DNA of 64,000 bases from Akebia trifoliata (Eukaryota; Streptophyta; Magnoliopsida; Ranunculales; Lardizabalaceae): contig CM030718.1 of assembly GCA_017979445.1 (NCBI GenBank), forward strand, positions 21,075,021-21,139,020. Reading direction: 5' to 3'. Below are positions 47,539 through 59,095 of the stretch, piece by piece. The translations under genes and the position numbers were made by a program. The notes beneath the pieces are model-generated. The model saw only the letters and a list, made by a program, of their open reading frames with translations, did no database searches and was not told where the DNA came from. Position 1 is the stretch's first letter; every line of letters begins with the position of its first letter.

Positions 47539-50500
47539 TTAAATGTAGTACCGTTTGATTTGGTCAAGGTTGGTTGGTTCTAGTAATTCGATTCCATCAT
47601 GATCTTGAAGTCTTACAGCTTTTCCTGGTAATATTTCCTTGACGATGAACGGACCTCCCCAATTTGGTTTGAACTTCCCCCTGGGATCAAAAATAGGTGC
47701 CCTGCTCTCTTTGAGTACTAAATTCCCGACTTGTAAGTGACAGGCCTTGATTTTCTTGTCAAACACACGGATGACTCTTCTTTGATAAGCTTGCACGTGA
47801 TACAACGCTCTTAGTCATTTTTCCTCGATCAAATTTAACTCTTCATACTGTTAGCGAACCCAATCTGCTTCTGACAACTGACTTTCTAAGAGAACCCTGA
47901 GAGACGAAATCTTCATTTCAACTGGCAAGACTGCTTCCATGCCATACACTTAGGAGTAGGGAGTAGCTCCGGTGGAGGATCAAATTGAGGTTCGATATGC
48001 CCATAATGCAAATGGTAGTTTTTCTGACCAATCTCGATGTGATTGACACATTTTTCTAAGTATAGTCTTAATATTCTTATTAGCTGCTTCGACTGCTCCG
48101 TTAGTCTGAGGGCGGTAAGGAGATGATTTATGGTGTGAGATTTTGAACTTTGAACACAATTTGATAACCTCAGCTTTGAAGTGCAACCCGTTATCAGAGA
48201 TCAACTCTGTAGGTACCCCGTATCGACTGATGATGTTTGTTTGAATGAACTTTGCAACTCGAGACGCAGTGAGGACAGCATAAGAGGCAGCTTCGACCCA
48301 TTTGGTAAAATAATCGATGGTAACTAGAATGTATTTGTGCCCGTTTGATGCCTTAGGCGATATTTTACCAATAATGTCAATTCCCCAGACTGAGAATGGC
48401 CATGGTGAAGTCAGACCCACTAATTGAGATGGTGGCACATGTATAAGGTTCGCATGTATTTGGCACTTATGACAGGTTTTGACCATGTGATGACAATCTG
48501 TTTCTATCTTGGGCCAATAGTATCCTTGTCTCATAATCTTCTTAGCTAACATTTTCCCACTCATGTGAGGGTCACATTCTCCTGAATGTAGTTCAATCCT
48601 TATCTGTTCAGCTTGATCTTCATCAACACACGACAAATGAATCCCATCATAAGACCTTTTGTATAAACTTCCTGCGTACAGGATAAATTGCGATGATAAT
48701 CTTAGTAGGGTCTGTCGTTCCTTCCTCGATGCTTCTTCCGGGAATTCTTGTTTTTTCAACACTTTCTTTATGTCTTGTACCATGGCTTTCCATCGGGTAG
48801 TCGAGTAGCAGCAGTTGATCTGATGACAATATGCGGGTTTGTCTTTAACTTCAACAGTGATCGGTCTCAATCCATGCAGGGGACAATGGATCATTGAAGA
48901 TAAAGTTGCTAAAGAGTCAGCAAATCTGTTATCCCTTGACAAGTGTTGGAACAGGATAGCTTTAAACTTACTGATTAAGTTTAGCAAATACTCATGATAG
49001 GGTTTCAACTTTTCATCCCTAGTCTTCCATTCTTCGAATGACTGATGTATGACCAAGGCTGAATCCCCAAAAACTTCAATTTCTGAAATGCCCAGGTTCA
49101 AAGTAGCTTTGAGCCCCGCGATGCACGCCTCATATTCAGCCGTGTTGTTAGTGTTCGAAAAAGCTAACTTAATAACGATAGGAATATGGCACCCTTTCGG
49201 AGAAAACATGACTGCCCCTATTCCATACCCATTTTGATTGGCGGCTCCATCAAAGTAAAACTGCCATGTTTGTTCTGCGGTTCTTCTTTAATGTGCAAGA
49301 TGTTCTCATCATGGGAATTGATCGACAGGCCTTATTTCTTCTACAACAGGGTGATCTGCCAAGTATTCTGCTACAGTTTCCCTTTGATGATTTCTATTTC
49401 TGCTAACATGCGTGATGTCAAACTCTGATAGCAACAAAACCATCGTGCGGTTCTCCCTGTCAAGGCCGATTTCTCGAAAGATACTTGAGAAGATCCCCGA
49501 TATAACAAGATAATTCTGGACAACATATAGTGCCGAGTCTCGAGTGGCCATACTAGTGCTAAGCAGGTTTTTCTCCAAGGATGAATATTTTCGTTCAAAC
49601 TCTAAACATCTTCTTGCTGATGTAGTAGATGGCCCGTTCTATACGAGTATTTTTTGTCATATTGCGCAAGCATGCATCCCATAGTTTCTTCTGTGACTGA
49701 CAAATAAGAGAAGAAGTGGTTTCACCCGTGTAGGTGGGACCAAAACTGGTGGGTTTGAAAGATACTCCTTGACTTGGTCGAAAGTCTTTTGACATTGTTC
49801 ATTCCAAACTATTGGTTCATTCTTTTTTAGAAGCTTGAAAATAGGTTCGCAGACATTGGTGAGTTGAGCGATGAACCTGCTAACATACTAGATTCTGTCT
49901 AGAAAACCTCGAATTTGCTTTTCAGTCTTAGGCGGCGGCATCTCTTGGATAGCTTTAATCTTTACAGGGTCTACTTCGATCCCTCTCTGACTGACTACAA
50001 ATCCTAATAGTTTTCCAGAAGTTACTCCAAATACACACTTCTGTGGGTTGAGGCGGAGTTGGTATTTTTGAATCCTTATGAGAAATATTTCTAACGCTGT
50101 AACATGCCCTAGTCGTTGCTTAGATTTGACTATCATATCATCAACATAAACTTCGACTTCCTTGTGTGTCATGCCATGTAGTAAAGTCGTGGCTGCTCTT
50201 TGATAGGTAGCTCTAGCGTTCTTCAAACCAAAAGGCATGACCTTGTAGCAAAATGTCCCCCACTGCGTGATGAACGACGTTTTTTGCATATCTCGAGGAT
50301 CCATTTTTATCTGATTGTACCCTGAAAATCCATCCATGAAGATAACAAAGCGTGCCCTGTTGTACTGTCCACTAGAACATCTATGTGTGGTAAAGGGAAC
50401 TATCCTTTGGGCTTGCTTTGTTTAAGTCTCTAAATCCACGCACATTCTAACTTTTCATCCGTTTTCGGCACCGGAACGACATTAGCAATCCCTCAGGGTA

Positions 50501-51439
50501 TTCTACTACTTCCAAAAATCCAGCGTTAATCTGCTTCATAACTTCTTCTTTGATTTTCAAAGTCCATTTCGGATTCATACGTCGAAGTTTCTGTTTGATT
50601 GGTCGAGCATCAGGATATAACGGAATCTGATGTTGGACAATATCTGTGCTTACCCCCAGCATATCCTTGTAAGATCACGCGAACACGTCTTTGAACTTTC
50701 TGAGCAAGTCTACTATCCCTTTGCATTCATTGGGAGATAAAGTGACTCCTATCCGAAATTTCTTGAGGACTTTCTTTTGTTCCGAGGTTGATAAACCTCT
50801 ACTCCCCTATTAGAGGTTGAGCCTGACGTTCCTCTTCTTGTTTAAGTAATTTGATTATTCAGGGGGGGTTCTTCTGTCAGAAGACTCTCCCTCCGAAGCC
50901 AGATTATTAGTCAAATTATTATTGCGCTCGAGGTAATAAAAAATTTCTTTCATTTCATTAAAAAGAGATGGGGTAACAGGACTCATTGTAGACTTGACAG
51001 ACTCACTCAACTCAGTAGGAAAAACAGACTCCCTAGAAGCAACAGACTCAGCAGAAATAAATGACTCAACTGGCATGTCAGACTGAACAGGACTAATAGG
51101 ACCGACAGACCTAGCCTTGACATGCAATACAGGACTAATTACATGATAATTTGATAGAGACCCAACAGCAGGTTTGATTACAGACTGAGGATTTGGGATT
51201 CCTTTCTCAACTGACAACACTAAGATACCATGATCTTCAATGAATAGTTGATCTATGTTGAGGGAGTCCAGATCGAGCTGCCAGTCTTCAACTTTCTTCT
51301 CCTTAACTTCTATGCTTACTTCCTTTTCGGGCCATTCCATGCCAAAAAAGATTTCAAACCCTAGCAGACGAGTACCTGTGATGTGATCAATGAACGGCTC
51401 TGGGAACCCACAGTAGCGGAAGTCTTCTCTTTCCTTCAC
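47539..51439 (-). pseudogene. Gypsy pol: RT, RNase H, aRNase H, integrase
   Basis: From the 5' side: a linker (to 50855), RT start (QHQIPLYPDARPIKQKLRRM, about 50630) and RT core MDGFSGYNQIKM...YVDDMIVKSK (50337-49888). A decayed RNase H follows (to 49309). Then an archaeal-type RNase H, FDGAANQNGYGIGAV...NTAEYEACIAGL, and the integrase (to 47980): HHCC finger H-x-H...CHKCQ, DDE acids in WGIDIIGK, ISDNGLHF and NGAVEAANK. The C-terminal GPY/F-like part is at 47805-47539 (WGGPFIVKEILPGKAVRLQD). RT is split by frame changes near 50500. After WAYRTSI the integrase reads TGA where Arg is expected, then TAA, TAA and TGA before the C-terminal part. Confidence 0.88.
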
Positions 51440-51541
51440 AAAATAACCATTGATGGTCTTTCGATAGGGCTTTATTTTAATGAGATCTGTGGTACGCCTT
51501 TGCCTTTTAGCAATGACCTTATTTCATTTTGTCTTCCAGTA

Positions 51542-52704
51542 TTAGGCCCAATCTTCCTTAGTAGGTTTATATCCTAGTCCGAATGTGCCGATGACATCTT
51601 TAATCACTGGTGCCTCCTTAATACCTTGCTGCTTGCCACCTAAGCCCATACCAGGGAAGAATCTCTTTTTCTTGAATATATTGGCCATGTAGCAATTACA
51701 GGTATTTTCCATTGGAAAATATTCTTTCATGGCTTGATTCCATTGGACTGAGCATATCTTTTCAAACTCGAACCCACTGAGCTCTACTCCCTGTTGTTCT
51801 GGTTGAATTTCAAGCAACGGCTCATCCTTAGCTTCAGTACTGTTCATAGTCCCTATAATTTCAGCATCTCCATGGAGAGTAATCACTAGCCCATCCTTGA
51901 TAAACTTGACCTTCTGGTGTATCGTAGAAGGGATGGCTTTGATTTGGTGTAACCATTGTTTCCCTAACAGTAAATTGAAAGAAGACTGGATGTCAATAAC
52001 CTGAAATTCCACAGGAAATTCGGCTATGCCAGTGGACAGTCGAAGGTGCAAAATTCCCAGTACATCCCTCTTGGTGTTATCATAGGCTCTAACGCCTTGA
52101 TTAGTAGGTTTGAGATCTTCAGCCTTAAACCCGAGACAAGTAGCAGTTTTCAGAGGGCAAACGTTCAGTGCACTCCCGTTATCGATCAAAACCAAAGGTA
52201 CCCTCATCCCGTTACAGTCAACTGTAATGTGCAATGGCTTAGTGTGGCTTGCCCCTTCTTTTGGGAGATCTGAGTCCGAGAAGGATAGGATATTCTTACA
52301 TAAGTTCCCCCTACTATACTGGCCAGCTGATCTGGAGAAGTATCAAGGGAAACTTGGGCTGTGTTAAGTGCTTTGAGAACAGCCTCCCTATGAGCAGTGG
52401 AAGCCATGAGTAAACCCCATACCGAGATATTGGCCCATAATTTTTTCAACTGTTTGATCACGGAGTTATCCTCTTCGATGCTTTCCTTAGTGGGATCTTC
52501 TCCTTCTTTTCTTGCCAGGGCTGCAGGATTTTCAACGCAGAGTTCTTGTGGCTTAAAAACTCTTCCCCCTTGAGTCATATGTCTAACTTCATCACAGGAA
52601 AGGGGGAAAGGCTCATCTTCCTCAGTCAACAAGTATGGATCTTCGACTGTCAAAGGTTTAGGGTTTTTTAGATTCATTTGGGCCAACAAGTAACTAGTGA
52701 ACAT
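51542..52704 (-). pseudogene. Gypsy aspartic protease region
   Basis: 52704-52204 carries the Tat linker (KLWANISVWGLLMASTAHRE, LASIVGG). After a frame change near 52280 the protease reads HITVDCNGMRVPLVLIDNGS with the active-site DNGS (family D-[TSN]-G-S), then LLLGKQWLHQIKAIPSTIHQ. It ends in a glycine-rich FFPGMGLGGKQQGI...FGLGYKPT segment of G-patch type. It processes the polyprotein in intact relatives; here the frame change uncouples it from gag. Confidence 0.82.
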
Positions 52705-52764
52705 GGGACTATCGTAACGAGGCGGGGATAAACAATAAGTATCATCCGAGGTTAAATCAAATGG

Positions 52765-54269
52765 TTAATAGTTTGTGGTGAAAACCTCATCAGTGAAGGC
52801 TATCCCGGCAAGGGGGTAACTGGGCGGTTTAACTTGGATTGGATGGATGAGAGAAACAGGGTCGAATGGTAATGGGGTGTGAGAAACCATGTTCAGGGTC
52901 GGTGGAGGTTGATAGGTAGGTAGTGGATTTGTCGTGACATTTGGTGGGCTAGGGATTGTGATCTTTTTGTTATCAATAAGGTTTTGAATGGTATGGCGCA
53001 GGGTGATACATCGATCCGTGTGATGGTCAGGATTTTGATGAAATTCACGGAATAAGTTGGGGTTGTGTCCGGCTGGCAAGGGATTTGGTAAAGGTGGGGG
53101 TTGAATCGGGGTAAGCAACCATTTCTTCAACAGTTTTTGCAAAGCTACGGTAAGGGTCATCCCTAAATTGGTAAATTGACGCGGAGTTCGAGGTTGACTC
53201 GGGTGACCTGGTTATTAACTCGGGCCAGGGGTTGAGCTGGGGTAACTGAGGTATTGGCAATGTAAGTATGGTTGATATTGGGTTTGGGAACATATGGTTT
53301 CTTAGGCTTGTTATCTGAGGGGTTAGAAAGGATCCCAGAGGCAAACGCATCCTCAAGTTGGCTCCCGGCTTGCAACAAGGATTCAAAAGTAGGGAGGTAT
53401 TGGGCCACTAGGTATTGAGCATATCCTTGAGAGAGGTTCTTTAGGATAATTGCTACTTGTTCCTTCTCCGAAGGTCTATCCCATATTTGAGAAGCCTTAG
53501 CCCTCCAGCGACCAATGAAATCAGTGAATGTCTCCCCATTTTTCTGTTTAGTTGCTTCCAAATCCCTTCTTGAAGTCTCAATCTCGGTACTATACTTATA
53601 CTGATGCCAGAAGGCCTTTGACATGTTTTCCCATGTACCCACAGTAACTGGATCTTGAGACATTAACCAACGTAGTGCTGATCCCGATAAAGTTCTTTGG
53701 AACAACAATGTCATTTGTTCGTCGTTGAACCCCATAGTACGTATGTTGGTAACATACACCTTAAGATGTGTTTTCGCACACTCTGTCCCACTGAACTTGT
53801 CCATTTCAGGCATCACAAACTTTTCTGGCAAATGGATTCTAGGGATGCGATTCAAAGCTTCAATGCCTGCTGCGATTTCATCAATACCCTTTATACTCTT
53901 CATCGCTGACTCCAATTGAGACATTCTATTAAATAACGCCGGATTTTCATCAACATACTCTTCGTCTCCGTCAAGCTCGAAGACTTCACGTGGACGTTTC
54001 TCTTCAACCTTTTTCCCCTTTGGGTCATCTAGGAAAATTTCTGTCGATTTCGAGGTCTGCTCTAACATTTTCACTTTGCCTTTTATATTGCTGATATCAT
54101 TGGCAAAGGCTGCCAAGATCTTACGGATCTCTGTGAGCTCAGATTCTGAAGCCATCTCTACTTGTTGACTTGGTACTGTGGTTCTTTCTAACCGACTGGA
54201 CGTACGACTCCAACTAGGAGGTGGACGCTTGAGTTTGGACGCAATGATAATCCTATATGACCCCATCAA
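52765..54269 (-). pseudogene. Gypsy gag
   Basis: Retrotransposon gag core: HLKVYVTNIRTMGFNDEQM, FQRTLSGSALRWLM, WENMSKAFWHQYKY, FTDFIGRWRAKASQI (about residues 165-270). An N-terminal acidic coiled-coil-like part precedes it. The C-terminal part (53160-52765) keeps NPLPAGHNPNLF.EFHQNPDHHTDRC; the first Cys of the expected finger has become Arg. The two parts are in different frames; continuity (PRQFTNLGMTLTVAL) is restored by one base near 53200. Confidence 0.85.
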
Positions 54270-54450
54270 AGGTAGATTTAGTCAATTTCAGTGTTACCCC
54301 CTTGATAACATTTTTAAGAATCATTTTATTGAGGTTTGTGCACCAATCCATTCACACAATGAGTATTTGAAAAGGAGATATTTATTCAAAAAGGAAAGAT
54401 AGTTTTATTGAAAATGATTGACAAACAATATGTTCTTATTAAAACATCTT

Positions 54451-55646
54451 TCAACAAATTTGATTTGAACTATTTTTACATGGACGCTTGACTTTGTCTT
54501 GATGGTCATCAGGATTGCTGTCAGGCTTGACCCTCTTGGTTCTAACAACTGGCTCTCTGAATTCTGCTGGTCCGTCTGGATACCCTAAGGTGCGCTTATT
54601 CCATGCTTTCTCAATGAGGTGTACCAATTTTTCAGTCAAAGGCTCGGGGGAAAAGAAAGCTTTATGCTGAGGTAAGGATAACTCTGTAGGTACATCGTAC
54701 TGTTCTGGGATTAGATTAGGGTGGTAAAAAGATGTTTCTTCTAAACCAATCAAACGGACATAGTAGGATCCCTTGGTTCCTAGAACAGGGGGATCAGTCA
54801 TCCACCAAGGGCACCTAAAATCGATATGACAAGCGAGGCGAGAGTCTAACCATTTGCTCTAGGCTTTAACTGAGTTGTGACGCACTGACAAGTTTCTCTT
54901 GAAAAAATGATCTGGCCCATATTCGAGGTTTAAGGGAACCTCTACGATTTTGAGACGGTCACAAAGCCACATATAAAGTAAGTAGGGGCTTCCTTTGAAG
55001 CTTTCCCGCTCACCATTTTTTATGGCATCTAAACCTGGAAAGGTTTCGGCTAGGATGAGAGGTACTGGGTTGGCTTTCCTTGAGAGTTGAGAGGCTATAT
55101 CTATGAAGGACTCAGGGATAGTTTGGCCATCACTATTGGAGGTCAGTATGTATTGAGCTAGGATTCCTAAGCATAATCGATAATCCTAGTGGCTCGCCAG
55201 GCTTCGGGTTTTACATTGATAGGGTGACTACGGGAGCGATACGGGCCCAGTAAAGGTACTAAGTTCAATCTCCCGTCATTGACTAAGACCTTGGCTTCTT
55301 CCTTGGAAATGTTTAGTCCTGTGGCGAGTTCACCAGAATATCTGGTCTTCAATGAGGGCCTGACTAAAGGTCCTGAAGTGGATATCCTCATGATCCAGCA
55401 ATAATCCTCGTGAGTAGGGCATAAATGCATATACCCCATATGGAATATGTAAAGATAGGGGTTCCATCGCTTAGCCATAGCATGTAAGAGGTTCCAGTCT
55501 ATCTCAAACTCATGGAAGTAAAGAGCACTCCTCAACATGAATCTCCCAAAATTGATCTTCTCTACAGGGTGCATTCCTATGACGGTTGTTTTGACTAACT
55601 GATCGATTGGGTTATCGCCGGTGGCTAACATCCTGGTTTGACACAA
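54451..55646 (-). pseudogene. Extra ORF upstream of gag (Tat/Ogre ORF1)
   Basis: 55646-55167 reads MCQTRMLATGDNPIDQLVKT...LLHAMAKRWNPYLYIFHMGY and ...PLVRPSLKTRYSGELAT. After a frame change at about 55170 it continues LGILAQYILTSNSDGQTIPE...KGSPYLLYMWLCDRLKIVEV, then TAG near 54857 and MTDPPVLGTKGSYYVRLIGL to 54451, with a basic end. Ogre elements characteristically have an ORF of unknown role here. The (R)W.P....F..G...L.PT.EDY pattern resembles PMD/DUF7745-type proteins of plants; that relation is my inference from motif shape only. Confidence 0.7.
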
Positions 55647-57129
55647 AAGGGGATTTTAGTACTCTCCCACGGTCCATGTAAAATATCAATATTTTTCTTT
55701 CAGAAAATATTTTCTGAAAAATATTTTTTCTAGAAAATGTTTCTTCTAAAGAACACTTCTTTTGGAAAATAATCTTTTTTGAAAAATATTTTCTTTTTCT
55801 TCTTTGAAAATTCGATCTCCATTTTGATTTAACTGGCCCGGTCCATCATGATTGTTGGATGGGTCATTATTGTAAAAGAATGGATTCTTTATTGGGTCGG
55901 TGCACCCATTTTAATTTTCAAAATTTTTTTTTTTTATCCTTGAGGACAATCATACACTTTGATCTCATCATTCACATCACTCACATACATTCATCAATCA
56001 CATGCATTCATTCAATAAACAACCCGGGAACACCCACGATAAGTTCGAGTCGTGACCTACGGGGAAGGTTTCTAGACTCTAAGCTTACTACGTGCAATGC
56101 ATTTTTATCTGGCCACCCTTGCCCAAGCACACCTATATACCTTTCGATACGTGGTGACTTGGTTTGATATACCGTATAGGTGATAATCTAAAACCTCAAT
56201 TCACTTCTCTGAAGCCAAAAACAGCTAGTTTGATCTCCAGTTGAGAGGTGGCGCACAATGCTGAGCAAGGGCCCACTTAAATACCTCTCGTCTAGAATAG
56301 ACGTAGTCTATCCCCCTCGTACAGTAGGGTACAGCGGGGCAAGATCTTGCTTAGGCACCGGTTTTGACCAAGAAGTGCAATTGATATACTTAGATTATCT
56401 TTTATACCTATGGGTACGAGTCAAGAGTTGTAGCTTTCATAAATGGTTTGGCATCCCACGAGAGGACCGACCACGTACTAGTACTACATTGGCAATCGGG
56501 ACATGTGACTGTGTGGCTTACAATAGGTCAAAGGCTCAGGTCGCTCCAGCCTGGGTACTTCTTAGAATCACCTGATAAGACATATTTTGATGCCCCAATT
56601 CAATATACCCTAAGGTACGTGACTGGAGTTGTGGGTTTCATGAATGACGTCGCATCTCCGAAGAGACCGGGCCACGCACTAGTGCCACGTTGGCTAAATG
56701 GGACGTGTAAGTGAGTAAAGCGGTAAACGTGAATGTGGTGTGTGCGAAACAGGGTGGGGTGTGCCCGGGGCCTTTTTCAAACAAATGGACGCATGAGCTC
56801 AATCAAACCAATCATACATTGGATTACATGAAAAAAAACATTCGACTCATGTGAATATTCAATCAAGATCAACACCATTCCAATCGCATAAGCACATTAA
56901 GTATATCAAGCACACATATCCATGTTAGAATCAAATATTTAATCCGACATTACTTCTTTATGTATTTCGATCAAGGGTTATCTCGGATGGCCCAAAATAA
57001 TTTAGAATTTCGAAGCATAATGACTTGAGGATGACTGGATATATGTTAGGATGGAGATTTTAAAATCAAATGCCCTTTTTAAAATAAAACAAAAACAAAA
57101 TCCTAAAAAAAATAACCAACAAGTGGATC

Positions 57130-57232
57130 GTTGTTGACAAACCAACTTTTACTAGCGTCACCCCAATTTCCATGTAAATCATTAAGGCGGCCTTAGAACA
57201 ATTGGTGAGTCAATAACAACTCACAAAGGAAC
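57130..57232. mobile_element. Small MITE inside the Gypsy leader
   Basis: CGTTGTTGACAAACCAACTT at the left, TTGGTGAGTCAATAACAACT at the right, with CATGTAAATCATTAAG near the centre. It matches the 100 bp element at 11185-11284 in termini, length and central TGTAAATCA. No clear target duplication was found. Confidence 0.55.
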
Positions 57233-58020
57233 CAGAATCATTCTCTATTTCATCATTTGGGATAACATTTCGAGACATTATTAGCATACCCAATATTTAT
57301 TTACAACACCCCAATTATCTTTAAAGGCAAATAATTGTTTACATTTAAATTGGTGTATTATAAATAAACAATAGGGTGTTACCAATAATTCTCTAAAACT
57401 CCTCAACAAAGAGTAAAAAATATTTAGGTTGCTGCCAATGCCAACGATTTATTCGATTTTCCCTTTTTTAAAACAAACTCACTTCGATCATTATCAACAC
57501 ATGAGTCTTTTCTTTTACCATATTGCTGAACTTTTTTTTTATTTTAAAAACACATTCTCGAGTTCAAAACAGTATGTAAGGATTTGCTAAAAAAAAATTG
57601 GCACTCATTGGAGTTCAAAACAGTGTATAATGGTTTGCTTAAAAATTGCCTTTGAACGCAGCCCTTACTCGATGATCTTAACCCAACCAAAAAGCAAATA
57701 CATATGGTTCTGTTCTCCCTCCAATTCCTTGATCTACAAAGCCATCAAATTCTACCATTTTATGGAGCAAATTTGCAGACAAATCGAGCCTGCAAGAAGA
57801 GCTTTGGAAATAATGGACGACTTTGCAAAATCTGGCCATTTCCTAAGGTTTCTTGCCTATCCGAATCGGCAAAAATTCTGCACGTCTACACCATGGATTC
57901 TCATGAAACTGAACCTTCAAGGTTGATGAGGTTCAATGATTTCAGATTTCGCGCCTCTAAATCAGATGAGATCAGAAGTTTCTTTGAGTCTTAACGACTT
58001 TGAAATCGACTAAAAAGAAG

Positions 58021-58262
58021 GTTCGATTGGCTTGAAAGAACAGGCCGATCGGATTCTGTTCAAGATACCATGAATATAGCTGAAAACCATTTAGAATCGA
58101 GGGTCCGGTTGGTCTGAAGGAAGAAACCGATCGGTTTCTGTTGAAAAACGCGAAGAACATGGCTGAAAATCGATAAAAATAGAAGTTCGACTGGATTGAA
58201 TGAACCAACCGATCGACCTCTGTTGGAAACCCGACGGACATGGTTGAAAACCGATTAAAAAT
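58021..58262. repeat. Three ~82 bp imperfect tandem units
   Basis: Units start at about 58021, 58104 and 58185; each has GTTCGATTGG.TTGAA, CCGATCGG.TTCTGTT and ACATGGCTGAAAA.CGAT. Part of the Gypsy leader. Confidence 0.7.
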
Positions 58263-59075
58263 GGTGTTGAAGTCGAAAACAAACTCAAACGTCCAAGTTT
58301 TGGATTGTTCGAGCTTCACAAACCAAAAACAAGAGTTTGAAACCCTTGAGGAGTCGATCTCTCTTTGTTGAGGTCGACAGCACCAATTGGAGAAGACGAT
58401 GGATCCTTTTTTAAAACAAAATTATTTAAAAGCGGTGAAACAGAAATAATTAAAAAGCTTTCTACTAACAGCACCCCAAAAACATTGGTTTATACTAAGC
58501 ACACACCAATCGAAAGTTTCTGCCGGCAGAATTTTTTTTTTTTGAAATTCTATATGCTGTCAATGGACAGCATGTCTTGCCTACTAAAAGAGATCGAATG
58601 CCTACGTAATAAGCGAAAAAAAAAAAAACAAAACAAATAACTAATAAAAAAAATTCCCCTTTAAAAAAAAAAAAAAAAACGTTATCAAACATGTTTCTTA
58701 AAAACAACAAATTATTTGTTATCCCAAAATGGATCGACATACCCTAAAAGGAGGAATAACTAAAAAAAATCCTTTTCGTTTTATTAATCCATCCTCAATG
58801 ATCATTATTCCACCCTCAACAAGATTATACATATTGAAATATCGCATTATTTAGAATCATTCTGAATGGCCCTTGATTAAACCATAAAGATTAACATCTT
58901 AGATCGAATTGCTCCGAGTAGAATCAGATAATTAATGATGTACTAACAAAAATAAAAACAATGCACGAATAATAAAAAGAAACTAACTAAGAATTAAATA
59001 AAATAAACTAAAACCAAAAAACTAGGTGATTGGCAATACTCCCATACTTGGGGTTTTTCAAGTCTGATCCTCAAT

Positions 59076-59095
59076 GTCCCCAGTGGAGTCGCCAC
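59076..59095 (-). other. Primer binding site (tRNA-Arg type)
   Basis: The minus strand, directly after the 5' LTR end CTTTCA, reads G then TGGCGACTCCACTGGGGAC. This resembles the tRNA-Arg-complementary PBS reported for Ogre elements. It starts one base after the LTR and fixes the transcription direction as minus. Confidence 0.8.

Larger units (their letters stand above)
55647..59075 (-). other. Gypsy 5' leader, ~3.4 kb, non-coding
   Basis: No gene seen. It contains GAAAATATTTTCTGAAAAATAT-like hairpins (55690-55810), an imperfect ~200 bp tandem duplication (56414-56512 and 56615-56714), a small MITE (57130-57232), a doubled GAGTTCAAAACAGT word (57558, 57609) and three ~82 bp units (58021-58262). 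A long leader before ORF1 is usual for Ogre elements. Confidence 0.65.
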
